Source of the DNA: Daedaleopsis sinensis
Taxonomy: Eukaryota; Basidiomycota; Agaricomycetes; Polyporales; Polyporaceae
Direction of reading: 5' to 3'
NCBI GenBank assembly: GCA_033807695.1
Contig: CM066305.1
Span: 1,736,001 to 1,800,000 of the forward strand
Length of the DNA: 64,000 bases
A program made the position numbers and the translations under genes. Below the pieces are notes generated by a model. The model did not search any database. It had not been told where the DNA came from and was given only the letters and a program-made list of their open reading frames with translations. This document shows positions 1-12,125 of this stretch, one piece after another. How positions within the stretch are numbered: position 1 is the first letter of the stretch; each line of letters starts with the position of its first letter.

Positions 1-105
1 AATGCAGCGGCGGATGACGGAGGGGGAGGTGTCAGGATGGCAGTCGACGCCCATGTCTGAGCTCTCGCCAGCGAAGACGGCGTCGCCGCGCCCGAGCAAG
101 CCCAT
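1..105 (-). CDS. 5' end of an unidentified gene (partial)
   Basis: Reading the minus strand from an ATG at 105 gives an open frame that runs off the left edge, about 35 codons. Nearly every third position is C or G, which matches codon use in the confirmed genes here and favours this frame over the overlapping open frame that starts 12 nt upstream. The sequence upstream of the ATG (106-190) is purine-rich on the coding strand, as a 5' UTR might be. The fragment is too short to recognise and shows no domain. It could also be non-coding GC-rich sequence, which is abundant immediately to the right. Confidence 0.3.
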   Translation of the reverse strand, partial: MGLLGRGDAVFAGESSDMGVDCHPDTSPSVIRRCI

Positions 106-814
106 CCTCGCCGCATAGGCGGCCGCCTCTCGTCGTCGTCCTCCCCGCCCCCCTTACATCCTTCTTCTTCCCGCATAGACCGTATACCTACATCGCATTC
201 GCGCGTTCGGACGGGCGCGCCTGTTTATACTGCAAAATCCCGCTCCCGATACCACCTCCTGCCCTCATACCACCCGACCGCGGCGCTGCGGCGGCGGCGA
301 CGCGTCCGTCAAAACGCCCGTCTATGTACTCTCGGCTCGCGCTCTGGCTTCTCCATCTCCCGCATATCCACCCCACTGTATCACCGCAAGCAACATCCCC
401 GTCCCGTTCTGCATTTGTTCACTAATCTCCGCCCACTGGTCTTCCGAGGTGTAATGCGTCGCGCTGCTCCATGCTCATATTTTTTGTTACTTATTGGTCC
501 CTGGTTCCGTCGCTGCCTTGCCCCCTGCTGCCCCGCCTGCTGCCCCTCCCACTCCCTTCCGCTCGTTGCTTGCTCGCTCTGGACTCGTGGGTGCGTGCGC
601 CGCCGTCTAACTATCTATTTATTATCTGTGTCGTACTACAGCCCCCCTGCATATCCCCACCATCGTGTAATCGTAGTCTATAGGAAGTAGCCGTATAACG
701 TGCCGCGCAATACAAACCGCGAAACCCCAACCGCCGTCGTCTTTCTCTCCGCGTGTGTCTGTGGTGTCTGTGTGTGTGTTTAGTATTACTCCAGTAACGG
801 ATAACGCTGTGCGC

Positions 815-846
815 TGCATATCCGCATACCGCATACCGCATATCGC
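815..846. repeat. short tandem repeat, CCGCATA-type unit
   Basis: Three near-identical 7-bp units (CCGCATA/CCGCATAT) lie head to tail in the gene-poor left region. No function is apparent. Confidence 0.6.
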
Positions 847-1183
847 GAGCCGACGGTGAAGAAGGCGAGCCTCTTTGGTCCTAGACGGCTTGATCGCATT
901 AGCTGAGGCGCGCCACTTGCGTACGCGACGCTTGTCCGTGCGTGCCACTCGATCGCCTCGATCCCTGTGTCACTGTGGGTCGCGGTACAGATCGGCGGCT
1001 GTGGGTGGCACCGACACCTCAGTCCACCTCCATCTCAGGCTGCGGGTTGCTGCTGCGTGCACGCACGCACGTCGTTGCGCAGGGCAGGGCAGTCGAGGGC
1101 AACAGGGCAACGTGCTCTGTAGTATAGCGACCAGGGCCCATGCATGCGGAGCCCCCCAAGTTGGTGTACGCAATCCAGATTGC

Positions 1184-1208
1184 AGAGTCCAGAGTCCAGA
1201 GTCCAGAG
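1184..1208. repeat. short tandem repeat, AGAGTCC x3
   Basis: Three perfect copies of AGAGTCC followed by a partial copy, in non-coding GC-rich sequence. Confidence 0.7.
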
Positions 1209-3814
1209 GGTCGCCTGCAGCCTGTGACGAGCGTGCTAGCGCGCCTGGGAGGGGAGCGCGCCATAGGGGGATTAGGCTCTGGGGGGGTTCGATACCGAAC
1301 ACCGGGAGGGACGTCCGCGCGTCCGCGTCGGAGCTGGGCCTGGGACGACGCACATGGGACGCGGACGCGGCGGCGGAAGAACGGATGTGCCCCCGCCGGC
1401 CGCGGCCACGGCGATCGGGCGGGCACGGGGTCGCGCGCGCCGAGTGCCCGCCGCTGCCAGACGACGCGGGCGCTGCGATAGGCTACGGCGATGGCGGCAG
1501 CCTCAGCCTGAGCCTGCCGCGAGTCGGAGTCGCGCGACGGAAAACCAATTGGCCGTCGTCCGACGCCCGCTCCCACTCTTTCGTTTCGAGATGTGCAGCG
1601 CCGCCACCGGTACCCACCAGCTGCAGCGCGACGTCGTCGTCTCGCGCGCGCGCGCGATAGGCCCTCCCCCCATGTGTGGCCGATCGCGGTGGCGGCGGGA
1701 TGAGGCTTGGAACGCGCGCGGCGCGAAGACAAACGGAGGGCGCCGTCGGGTCCGCCTGTTCGGTACCTGCGCGGGCCGCCAGCGGCCAGAACGCCAGCAC
1801 GCCAGAATTCGCGAGAAGAATCCGACGGTCGCAGTCCGTGCTCGTCCCGTGAGCGGTCGCCCCCCGAGGCAAATCCGCGCGGGGACGACGCCGCGAGCTC
1901 AGATAGGACCAGCAGCGGTCGTGCGCACGGGCACGGGGCTCGCGCGCGACGCTAGAACTGCACTCTCTAGCAACCGCACTCGCGACAGGCACGTCCGCAC
2001 GCGCGCACGCGCACAAACCCTCTTCGCCAGTTAACGTCGCGACGCTCTGGCAGGGCTAGTCTCTTTCTCTTCGCAGTTTTTTCACTCTCAGCCTTCACGA
2101 GAGCCCCAGCTGGGACCTTTTTGTTCTTCGGAATCGTCATCCTTCGCGGCACCCGACGATTCAATTCGCGCGCGCCGGCCCGTGACCGCTTCGCTTGCGC
2201 GCACCCGCGCGGCCTGGCTGGGCCGCTGGGCACGAATCTCCTACGCGCGATATGCGAATCCTGACTTTCTCCGTATCGGCTGCGTGCTGGAGGCACTTGC
2301 CCCCTCTCTCATGACCTCAGGCCTCAGGCCCTCAGGTTCGTATAGGCGTGGCGACCCGACCCTGCACATCCATCCCCAACCGGCGACCATATGCATTATG
2401 CATACTTGCGGTCCACCCCCCCTCCATGCGGGCGGGTGCTCCCCAATGCGGCCGCTGCGTGCTAGAAGTTCTGCCCGTCGCGCGTACTCGTCATACTTAG
2501 CGTCTGGGTCTGGTGCGTCCGGCGCGGTCTCCGAGATATTTGCTCACCTGTGGGACAGGCTGCATAGGACGGCGGCGCCGCGGGTACGCGGGGCCTTGGT
2601 CCTCCCTCAGCACTAGTACATAATAGTGCGCGAGAGGTCTCACATGCTCGAGACGGGCTCGAGGGCCGCACGGCGAGCCTCGAGGCTCGCTGACTTCGAC
2701 GCTCTCGATTTGCAGAGTGCGCTGTGCAGTGCCGCGCCGGGCGGCATCCTGCATCCTGTCCGGCGGACGCGGTGACATCTGCGTCTGCATGATGCATCTG
2801 CTCCGAGATAGAAGGGAGGGAGGTAAGACGGCGGGGCGGAGCACGCAACTGCCAAAGCCGGCACGCTCGCGGTGGGAAACCCTGGGGAAACCCATGGGCG
2901 GAGCGGTTCCTGGCCGCGCGAGCGAGTCCCTGGCTCCCTGCGGAGCAGGTGAGACACTGACGACTGCGAGGTCTCTGGAGTCTGCTCGACCGTCGACGTC
3001 TGCGCCGCGGTCGCGCCCCGGCGAGCATGGGCACGAGACAAGGCTCCCATCGGGACTCGGGACTGTCTGACTTTGACGTCGGTGGCCATGGACGAACCAG
3101 GTGGGCGATTGCTTGTACGGATTTTGCATGTCCAGCATATGCATTTTCAGTTCACACTCGGCCGCAGTGCGTGCGGCGTGCGCGAACTGCGTTTGTCGCT
3201 GACGGCCTGAAAAAAAACTTACAGGGCACAGACGTCAGGCCGCCCACAACGCACTCGGTGGGGCCAGTCACGACTCACCCCGCAGGGTAGGGCGAGTTTA
3301 GACTGGACGCGTACATACGCTGCGTGCGAGTCCTTGGGCCCCTTCTTCTCCACGTGCCTGGACGTCGACGGTTCCTCCGTGGAGGACACGAGCCTGGGAC
3401 CGTGCGCCTGCCACGCTAGCATTCCAATGGCGTCCGGTCGGTGCGCGGGCACACACGCACCTGCGCAACGAGCTCGAGAACGCAAGAAGACAAGCAAACG
3501 TCGCTAGAGCTTACACGATCCCGAGGAACGTTCGGAGCGAAGGCGAAGGGTGCGGGCAGCCCTAGACACTGGCACCCAAAAGGCACACCCTAGTCGACGA
3601 AGAATCGCCGGACGCCCCTCTGAGGACCGCACGCCTGCGGATGCGTCTGGCCATGGAAATGACATGGACATGGAGATCGAGTGGTACGTATCGCGGCGCT
3701 CCGGGCAGCGCACCGCAGGGCAACTCGGCTGCCCTCCACCCCCGCAAGCCTGAAGCACGGAGCAGCGGGCTGGCCATTGGCCCGTCCACGCTTGCAGGCT
3801 AATCATGAATGCTC

Positions 3815-3853
3815 TGAAGCTCGAAGCTCGAAGCTCGAAGCCCGAAGCCCCGA
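3815..3853. repeat. short tandem repeat, GAAGCTC-type unit
   Basis: Several consecutive 7-bp units of the type GAAGCTC decay to GAAGCCC at the right end. They lie in non-coding sequence. Confidence 0.7.
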
Positions 3854-6490
3854 GAGAGCCAGGCCCGGCCCCCGCATCCCTTCACGCGCACGCTGCAGCC
3901 CGCGTACTTACTCCATACCACGTCGGCGCGGTGGGCGTGGCTGGGAACTTACGTGTAGTGCGTCGTGCCACCATACTCGGGGTGCCGCGAGTGGACCGGG
4001 CTTCCCAGCGCGAAGTCCGGGCGCGGACGGCCGGCCGTTCGCGGGCTTCGACTTCGCGGGCCTTTCCTGCAGCTGGGCCAGCGCACACGGAAGCAGATGC
4101 GGACGCGGACGCGGACGACGCGGGCCACGCCCGTCGCACGTCACGTTCGCTCGCCGAGCATGGGCGCGGGCGCGCACAGTGCCACGCGATCTCGATGTAC
4201 TCCTTCCTACGTCGGGCTTGCGCATGCGAGTGTGCGTATTGCATATGTCGCTTGTTGTGTTCATCCCTCCATTCCGCCGTCCACAGAAGAAACGAGCGGC
4301 CGCGGGCAGCAGGGGCTTCTTTCCAGCGCGCCTGTGCAGCCGCGGTCCGCGGATGCTGTAGAAGACCTTACTCAACGTCCAGAATCGCGCGTCGTCGCGT
4401 CGTTGCGGGAATATGCCGTACCCATTGTGTACGCCGGTGGGAGCCCAGGGCAAGCTGCAATCCTGGATCGCTGAATCGCAGGTGCGTAACGGGCGCGGCC
4501 GCACAGAGCCACTTCCAAGTTCCTGCGACGTTTGTGGTGCAGCAGGTGAATGTTCCTTCGACGCAGCTTGGGGGGACAACACTTAGTTCCACTCTACGCA
4601 CGACGGGACCATCCCGCCCAGACGAGACACCACCCCGACCCCGATGGGCCGGACGAACGCCCCGAGGAGAGAGTTCGACCATTGAGAGCTGAGACACGAG
4701 ATAGCGAGGAAGAGCCAGAGATTCATGTCCGCGAACGTCTGGTGCTGCGCCGGGCCTAAACCTGGTTGGAACGTGGCAAAGGGCCCGAGGGGGAGGGGCG
4801 TTGGGCCCGTCGCGCCAGCCCTCGCGTCCGAAGCCGCGATAGTGTTCCCCGGTCGAATACGGGGCTGCCCTTGAGGACGTGCATCGAGCCCGCGTTACGC
4901 CATGCACGCCAGACCTCGAGGCGGGCGAGGAGAGGCTGAGGCTGTCATAGCCGCCTGCGCCATGTCATGCGCGCGCTCGCGCTCAGGAACCCAGATTGAG
5001 TTGCTCCGCGTCATATGGCTAGCTCAAGCTCGCACACGGGTGGCTGAGAAGCTCTTGCATTGTCCGTGCCTCCGCTCGGTGGGTGCGCACCTGGCAGAAG
5101 CAGCGAGACACGAGGAGGACTAGACCCTAACAATTCGTCAATGCGACATCCCGCAGCGCTGCAGTATGAGTCCAAACATACCTTTCCGGGCGACGTCAAG
5201 AGTCCGAGCTTCATTGACAGTGCCTCAGCAGTCCGGTGCCAGTTCCCACAGAAGGTCCTAGGATTGGAACACCATGCGGTCAGGAAGGGGGATGCGCTTG
5301 CTACGTACTAGTACAGGACTGCATAGCTGCTGCTATCCATATGGCGCAGAAACTACCCAGGGTGAACAGCCAGCGCGGTCGATAGGATATTCGCCAGCCA
5401 ATATCCCTATCGCGGGCTTCTCCGCGACGAGCGGAAGTCATGAGGCCTCGTGGGGTGGTTCTCCCACCTTCGCGGAGCTCGAAGCGATGGCTATAGGGCG
5501 GCGACGTGAGCTTCGCCATAGACAGCTCAGGGACCCTTCTTGAAGACGTGCGCCGCCGTACTGTACTTACCGTTCGTACGAGGTCGCGATGTCATTTGGA
5601 ATGCCACGAGCGGACGGGAACGCTGGTCTCACAAGTACCGGAAGGCCGTGGCGATAGCTAACTTGTCTTCTTCCTTCTCTCGCAGAGAGCATGCGGGCTC
5701 CGCAGCAGCGCTACGTGCGGTCTTCGAGACTTCCAGTGGTCCTCGAGCCTTCCAGACGTCCTCGTCATCCATAGACGTCGTCACTGCCGAGGTCTCGAGG
5801 CAGGGGAGCGCATGCTCGATACTTGACGCACGACACCTGCAGGGAAGACAAAGCAGAGAGCAATCTTAACGATAGAAGTTGTGGTGCAGAGAAAGGGGAC
5901 GAACGCCTATTGCTACCGACGCGCTAGCTCATACCGGTGACCGGTCAGAGTATACAAATCCGGAGTATAGTCCCCGCGTCGGTGAGCGAACCGCGATGTT
6001 GCCGGCATGGAAATGGTGACGAGAGCTTGAACGTCTGAGGAACAAAGAAGAGGCCGGAGAAGGTGTGAGCGGTGGATATGTGGACATTTGGCGGTTATGG
6101 GGACGGGGATAAGATCCTGCGCAGAATTCTATCCGGAGCCGGCGGAACTAAGGTGGCCGCCAGATGGACTATTTGCGCTTTTCGGTCTTGGTCGGATTCG
6201 ATAGCGAGTGGCAAACGACCACAGGGACGCATACCACTACAAATTCCGCGTGCGGCAGGATTAAGAGCCTACGTCGCCGAGGAGTAATTGGCCTTATACC
6301 GACGACCTCGGAGGGACGTGACGTCGAAGCCCAATCCTGTGAACATAGAGTTGACTGACGTGGGCTAACGCATATATTACAGTAAGGTGAATTAGCGAGG
6401 GCTGGTGATTCTGGGAGTAATGTGAAACTCACAGGAGAGACATCGTGAGGGTTCGCACCCCAGACTCTCATGGTACCAAAGGACTAGGAC

Positions 6491-6514
6491 TGCGCATAAC
6501 GTTGCGCATAACGT
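6491..6514. repeat. perfect 12-bp tandem duplication
   Basis: TGCGCATAACGT occurs twice with no spacer. Each copy contains the palindrome TGCGCA. No gene is near enough to assign a role. Confidence 0.7.
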
Positions 6515-7364
6515 CGTACTGATACCCGGTGGCCGATTCTCTTGCGCGGCCTAGGCCTAGGTCGAGTTTCGTGATTCGATGCTTCGGCACCGTCTATCTG
6601 CAAGACATTCAGTGTTCAACGTTCGATATGGACTTACGGCATCTTCCCTCAACCGTTTTGACACGAAAATGATGGTGGTGGCTCCGATCGCACGCCGAAG
6701 TTGGAAAGCTATGAGATCCTATGTACTTACTATTAGCGGCCTATGCCTATGATGATCATGCAATGTGAGGTGATCGGCATTACCTTAGCACATCAAAGGA
6801 GTTTAGTCTAAGGCAAGGCAAACCTTGATGCGCCCTCGAGGAGCCCGACTTACACTCGACTTTCCGGCGGGACAGCGCACACGTGGTGAGAGTAATAAAT
6901 AACAGCTTCAAGGGTCCACAAGTCGATGCCGGGCGCCACCAACTGTCCATCTGCGAGCCGATGCACTGGAATATGCTGGACCGAGGAGAACATAATCAGA
7001 CTGCGATGCTTGAGCCAGCCAGCTGGACTACCTCCGCAAGTGTGAAAGTTTCATTAATCAAGTTCCTGTTACTGAGGTCAGGCTACAGCATATGCAGATC
7101 CAATGAGACTGCATGGAGCACTTATCTTCGCCCAAATCCAGAGAAAAAGAGGGTGTTGGGCCTCAAGAAGAACGAATACGACTCCGAGGTACATCGAAGG
7201 AATGGTCCAAGTTCCGAACCGAGTCGCGTTCCTCGACTCGCGGAAGCAAGCCCTAACCCCAAAGCCGCCCGGTCCGGTAGCTCCGTGTACCCCACAGTGA
7301 TTCCAAGGTGCGCGTCTGACGACTCCTGGGCAGCGACTCTTCTCTTCGCTGTATTGCACACTCT

Positions 7365-8421
7365 ATGGCGGCATCAAACACTGTCGCTTTCCCCATCGCA
7401 CGCTCTACCCGGTCGAGCGTGGACAACATATCCGCGTTGTCCATGACGCACCATCAGACAGCCACTGAGGTCTGTGAGCTCTTCTACGGCGCATCTCCAC
7501 CCGCATGGCAGGCAGTCGAACGCTTCTACATCCCCAACGCAACGTACGAGAACCCGTTCATCACCGCAACGTCAAAGGACACTATCGCCGACATACATGC
7601 TCTTGCCCGATACCTCTCGCAACTCGATGTCCCGAAGCCGGGTGCTGTCTTATGTGCGATGTTCAGGTTGTCAGAGGGGCATCGCTGGCGGGACGCGTGG
7701 TTCCGGGGAGTCAGTATGTGGAACGAGATAAACGATGTTTCCGAGTGCGAGAGCTTCGGTAAGTCAAGCCCGCACGCACTTCCTCCGTTGCCACCGGCAC
7801 AGCAGTTTCAAACGCAACCCCACCGTAGCATAGCTTAATGCATTCATTCCAGACGGTCACAGACGGACGATGGTCGAACATACACTCCATATCCTCGTCC
7901 TACCCGGACTCCATCCTCGCGTACAGCAGGCCCACGGCGGGCCGTACGCGGTACCGTCCTCCGATTCGATGATGTCACTGCTGCTACCCGACCCAGCCAA
8001 TGTGAACTCGTCCATACGCTACCACCATCCGAGCTTCTCGTTCTGGCCCCCCTCGCCTTTTCACCTCAAACTTCCGATAATCACACGATTGTCGTTCAAT
8101 GAAGCAGGCAAGATCATCCACCATCGCGACTTCTGGGACGTGAAGGTACGCGACACATCGAACCACCATGCCCTTACGGACCTTGTATTGACACATTGCA
8201 TGCCTCTGTAGGACCTTCTGGGCCTCGTCCCTGGCATGACGCTCTTCCAATGGATCAGCGGCCGTCTAGCCGCGCAAGGCATCCGGAGCGTCGTCAGAGC
8301 TGGTCGAGCGTTGTTCAGCTCACCGCCTCGAGACGAGGACGCTGCGCTCGCAGACTTGCCGCCGCCTTCCAAGTCGGCGGGAAGCAACCCACGGACTGAG
8401 TTCACCATCGTGCCACAATGA
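7365..8421 (+). CDS. conserved basidiomycete protein of unknown function, possible NTF2-like fold
   Basis: Three exons, 7365-7758, 7853-8145 and 8212-8421, join in phase to give 298 aa. Both introns have GT-AG ends (gtaagt and gtacgc donors). An alternative start is the ATG at 7443, residue 27, just before a block that looks like the real domain start. Residues about 30-75 (cell-facing motifs such as AVERFYIPNATYENPF) resemble the start of an NTF2/SnoaL-like domain, and the C-terminal exon reads as an amphipathic helix followed by a polar tail. There is no signal peptide and no obvious membrane segment. I recognise the overall pattern from other basidiomycete hypothetical proteins, but the function is not known to me. 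The gene stands alone between two gene-poor stretches. Confidence 0.85.
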
Positions 8422-10456
8422 CTGCAGTCTCGGACATCTATATGACGGATCGGATGTATCTTTAGCCGTTTTCTCTTCGCTGTTATGTTGTACACTTGGC
8501 ACCTCGCGACGGACGATCCCCTTAATTGCATGCTGAACCGCCGCGGCGTTCTCTGTGGGAGTGGTCCTCCGAGTTCTGGACACAAGTGTTGAATTGTCAA
8601 CTGTGTGTACATGTGCAATCACCGTGGCATTCCCGCTCGCCGGCCACTTGAAACCCGGTGAGCCTCTTGATCTTGGGCCGCAGACTTCACGCCACCGTAC
8701 CCCGCCAAACCTCTTCGTACGCAGCTAGGATGCGTCTTGTGAATATGCCAGCCTGTACCATGTGGTCACCGGTCAGAGGTTGCCCCACCGGGTTGTACAA
8801 ATGCGATACGGATGCATACCTATCTTTGGCCGACGTAGGAATCGATGTCTAGTGCTTCGTATGGTGCATATGGTGCATCATAGTACGTACGTCTTGATGG
8901 CTCACAGCCCGAGTGCCCACGGGCCACAGTCCGGAACTTAAACCATCGATTTTGCTTACTGCGCTTCCCCGGTGTGTAATGTTGCGTGCTACAGCACACT
9001 GTGCACGGAGGAAGAAAGCATAAACGACTGGCATTCGCGTACCGGATCAATGTTCCGCAGCGTGGTGACGGGCCCGACGCGAGTGTTGCGTCGCGCGGTA
9101 GCTATATTGCACAATGCCCACTTGGCACTTGTCAGAGCGAATAAGGACGAAGTTCCCTGGAGGCCATTCATAGAGCATGATCATGACGTCTGTCTCACTC
9201 GCACCGCCTCAGATAATATGTACACTCACCGTTCTTTCGGGTAGGGCCTGCCTGGTCGAGCTGTTCGAGACTTGGCCGGCCGGGCCGTTCAATGCATACC
9301 CAGCGGTTTCGTGATGGGACACGGGGGTGGGGGACGACGGACTTAGAACATGTGGTGGAATTGGCACAACCTGAGCGAGTACGAGACTGTACGAGACAAG
9401 CGGATCTGCACTCGACTAGGGTAGGTTAGTGGGCTGCAAAGTGGCCATTGGAGCGCAGGAGGCGTTCGCGATAAACGGCGGGAGCTCCGTGGATATCGTG
9501 CCCGAGTCTCATCCCATTGGCGGTGCAGAAGAAGCGCATAGCAGATAAGTGGCTAGACACGGACGTCAGAGTGGAGGACACGGCGAGCGATGCGCTTGCG
9601 AAGCATACGAAGGACCCTAGAGCCGTCAGAGTGCGCTAGACACTGCTAGACATCGTCTTCCTGACGGCGAAGCTAGGAACGACGGGAGAGCGCAGGAAGA
9701 TATGGGCAGTGCTAGGATGGCGACATGTTGACATTCGAGTTTCAAGGGATGACCGGTGGTGGGCACTGGAGGGCGTACTAAATGCTGACCAACGAGGATG
9801 AGGCGGGGGACGCCCGGAGTAAGGTTGCAAGTTGTGCGGACGGAGCCACCGTCTGTTTCAGAATCACGGCCCACGCCGTCGCCGTGAGAACGGCTGGAGG
9901 CGACAAATCCAAACGAGCGAATCCTGGCCCGTGCGCCTTCGCAGGTTCCTCCTCTCTTGATCGAGGAGGTACACAAGGACCTCTGCCACCCTGATCGCAG
10001 ATATCTCTCTCTTCCGCTGGCGTTTCTGAGTGGTTAATCATTCTTCGTGTCCTGCTAAATCTGCGATCTGGGAGCCAAGCTGCCGCGACCCTGAGCTCCA
10101 ACCAGGTGGGTGCCGGCGGATATGGTGCCTACGTAGCGATGCCTGCAAGTCAGCATAAGATATCTGTTTCGAACGGTTTCTCACTGCAGACGAAGTCGCC
10201 CACGCACCAGTAGTGCACGTAGTCGTTCGAGGTTGTCGCGCATGGCCGCATGAAGAGGGAAGAGGAGGAAAAGAATTAGTGACACTGTCACGCTTACCCA
10301 CTCTGATGGCGTGGGAAAGAACACTCGTGGTGACGAGACGTCTACTCACGCCAGCGTCTCTCTGGACCGACACTAGTTCGTGCTCTGCGCTGTCGACTCT
10401 CCGCACAGTCTCAGTCTCGCCAGGACCACGCGCCAGACGAGTCCACCGTTGTCGGG
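8422..10456. other. gene-free stretch with a possible decayed reading frame
   Basis: Apart from the frame fragment at 9432-9639 described separately, no exon is supported on either strand. The right end contains the promoter and 5' UTR of the Dsc2-like gene. Confidence 0.45.
9432..9639 (+). pseudogene. possible gene relic with a frame change
   Basis: Two adjacent plus-strand frames each show protein-like sequence. The first runs to about 9547 and contains the motif AINGGSSVDIVPESHPIG. The second contains ADKWLDTDVRVEDTASDAL and ends at a TAG at 9637. They would make one continuous segment if a single frame change occurred between about 9515 and 9530. No start, no matching upstream exon and no donor or acceptor pair could be found, so this is either a decayed 3' exon or chance. 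I cannot name a family. Confidence 0.2.
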
Positions 10457-12125
10457 ATGTCTTTTGAGCATGCCTCCGTCACCAAGGGTTTGTCATCCGG
10501 GTCCCCGGATATACTGTAAGATATACTGACGAAGTGTGCACACAGGATTAATGTTCGGCTTTGCGCTGACCTCAGTAGCAGTCGGATTGTTTGACTTGAA
10601 GCATTATATCAATCTGCAACTTGTGCCACACATCTCAAAGCATCATCAGGCAGGTTTATCATCGTGAGAGAAGCGTCTTCTTGTGTCTGACGGAAATTCC
10701 TGTCTGCACAGTATTGGCGGTTACTGGTATTTCACCTTGCCTGCGCAAGCTCAAGTGATCTCCTCCTGACTGAGCTGCTGCTGTATAATATCGGCATTCC
10801 CATTGAACGTGCGTTTGGCAGCGTGAAGTATGCCGTGAGTACTTGCTGTCGAAAATACTCATGGCATGCTCATAATTACGCAAAACGACAGTCCTTCTTC
10901 CTCATCTCCGCTGTGACGACCATGCTAGCCTCCTTCGTCGCACTGCTTGCTTCCCAAGTGGCCCCAGTCACGCGCGCCGCGTTTAACAATATTCCGCCTG
11001 GACCGGTCGCGATCATGTTCGCGATTCTCTACCAGTATACGCGCCTCGTTCCACCTGCCTATCACTTCCGAGTCTTCGGCGTAGGAATGAGTGACAAGGT
11101 ATGGGCAAACGCGATCGCAGCACAAGTAGGTTTCTCGTTCGTTCTTCTTGGGGTGGCACATCTACGGGCGGTGGAGAACCGTACGGCAGGAACATACGGC
11201 GTTCGAATGCCTGGGAGTCGATACTTCCCTTGTTCAGATTGGTCTAAACCGAATGGTCCACCCGCCCTCTTCTCAGTGTTGCGTAGAACGATAGAGCGAG
11301 TTCGACTGACTGCTTCTGGGATAGTTAGCGGTCTCGCGTCTACCCGCCACCCTTCTGCCAGCTGCGATAGGTGTCTTCGTTGGCTACCTTTACCGGTCGG
11401 ATTTCCTGCAACTCAAGAGTTGGAGGATCTCTCCGAGGTAAGTCTGCATCCCATAGGGTGGTAAGCCGCGGAGACTGATCTCGAACATACAGGGCTTTGA
11501 GACTAGCTGAGACTTGGATCAAGCCACTCCTTGGGGACGACAAACCTGAGCGACGTACGCACCGGGTCCTCCCAGATCCTCAATCGCAGACGGACGCCCG
11601 CCGCCGTGTACCGACCTTGGATGAAGACGAGGTCATTAATACAGCTCGGAGCACTCCGCGGCGCAGACCACATGCGGCTCGCGCCGCTCCCTCTACTGCA
11701 CCGCCCCCCGTCGGTCAAGATGACGTGGAAGATGGTCTTGCCGATGGTCAGGACTCCTCAACTGGAACCGGGGTGGTTCGTCAGTGGATGTCCGAACTGG
11801 CAAGCGGCGCACGACCCGTTGCGCCAGGCGGCGGGACTGTGCGGGTCCCCAGCGAGTCCGAGATCGCGATCCTCACCGGCATGTTCCCGGACATCCAGCG
11901 CGAGGTGGTACTAGGTGTCTTGCAGAGGAGGTGAGTGTCTTCTCGAGCCACCCGGCGCGGTCTTTCGTGCACAATGCAGTGCGGCGATGGGATCATTGTG
12001 GCTTCTGTCCATTTCGGCTATCGGTGCATCCTGCTTACGTGCATCCTCTTCCTCTTCTCTTCTTTGATAGCGCGAACATAGAAGGGGCCGCGGAGACACT
12101 CATACGAGCGCAATCCACCTCGTGA
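10457..12125 (+). CDS. DSC2: Dsc2/UBAC2-like ER ubiquitin-ligase subunit (rhomboid-like membrane domain plus C-terminal UBA/CUE)
   Basis: Seven exons (10457-10487, 10546-10649, 10712-10834, 10892-11125, 11325-11437, 11493-11930, 12071-12125) encode 365 aa. The first two thirds form a multi-span membrane domain with the rhomboid/derlin-like pattern, including HHQYWR and the long hydrophobic run from about residue 87. The last 40 residues form a helical UBA/CUE module (EIAILTGMFPDIQREVVLGV then NIEGAAETLI) split by the last intron. In fission yeast this architecture belongs to Dsc2, part of the Golgi/ER Dsc E3 ligase that activates SREBP; in animals it is UBAC2. The rhomboid catalytic Ser-His pair is not evident, so it is probably a non-protease. 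Intron 2 (10650-10711) must use GC-AG ends to keep phase. Intron 4 (199 nt) is long for this window. Confidence 0.85.

Larger units (their letters stand above)
106..7364. other. 7.2-kb gene-poor region, GC/CpG-rich in its left part
   Basis: No exon with convincing codon use, splice signals or recognisable protein is visible on either strand. From about 800 to 4800 the sequence is very GC- and CpG-rich, which opens long frames in all six phases by chance; these give Arg/Ala/Pro-rich nonsense. From about 4900 rightwards the composition becomes balanced and frames close normally. Short tandem repeats occur at 752-779 (GT-rich), 815-846, 1184-1208, 3815-3853, 4101-4118 (GGACGC units) and 6491-6514. 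It could be a long regulatory region for the gene at the left edge, or heterochromatic or decayed sequence. The data do not decide. Confidence 0.5.

Noticed and set aside
1280..1300. B-box-like GGTTCGATACC
   Set aside because: The flanking stem does not pair and no A-box lies upstream, so no tRNA is claimed.
875..2034. Long open frames (226-261 codons) on both strands
   Set aside because: They overlap in several phases, are Arg/Ala/Pro-rich and have no codon bias or splice signals; high GC alone keeps them open.
6448..6466. T-arm-like GGGTTCGCACCC
   Set aside because: The conserved A of the T-loop is missing and no D-arm is found.
6883..7446. 187-codon plus-strand frame
   Set aside because: Composition is random-like and its end overlaps the start of the well-supported gene at 7365 in another phase.
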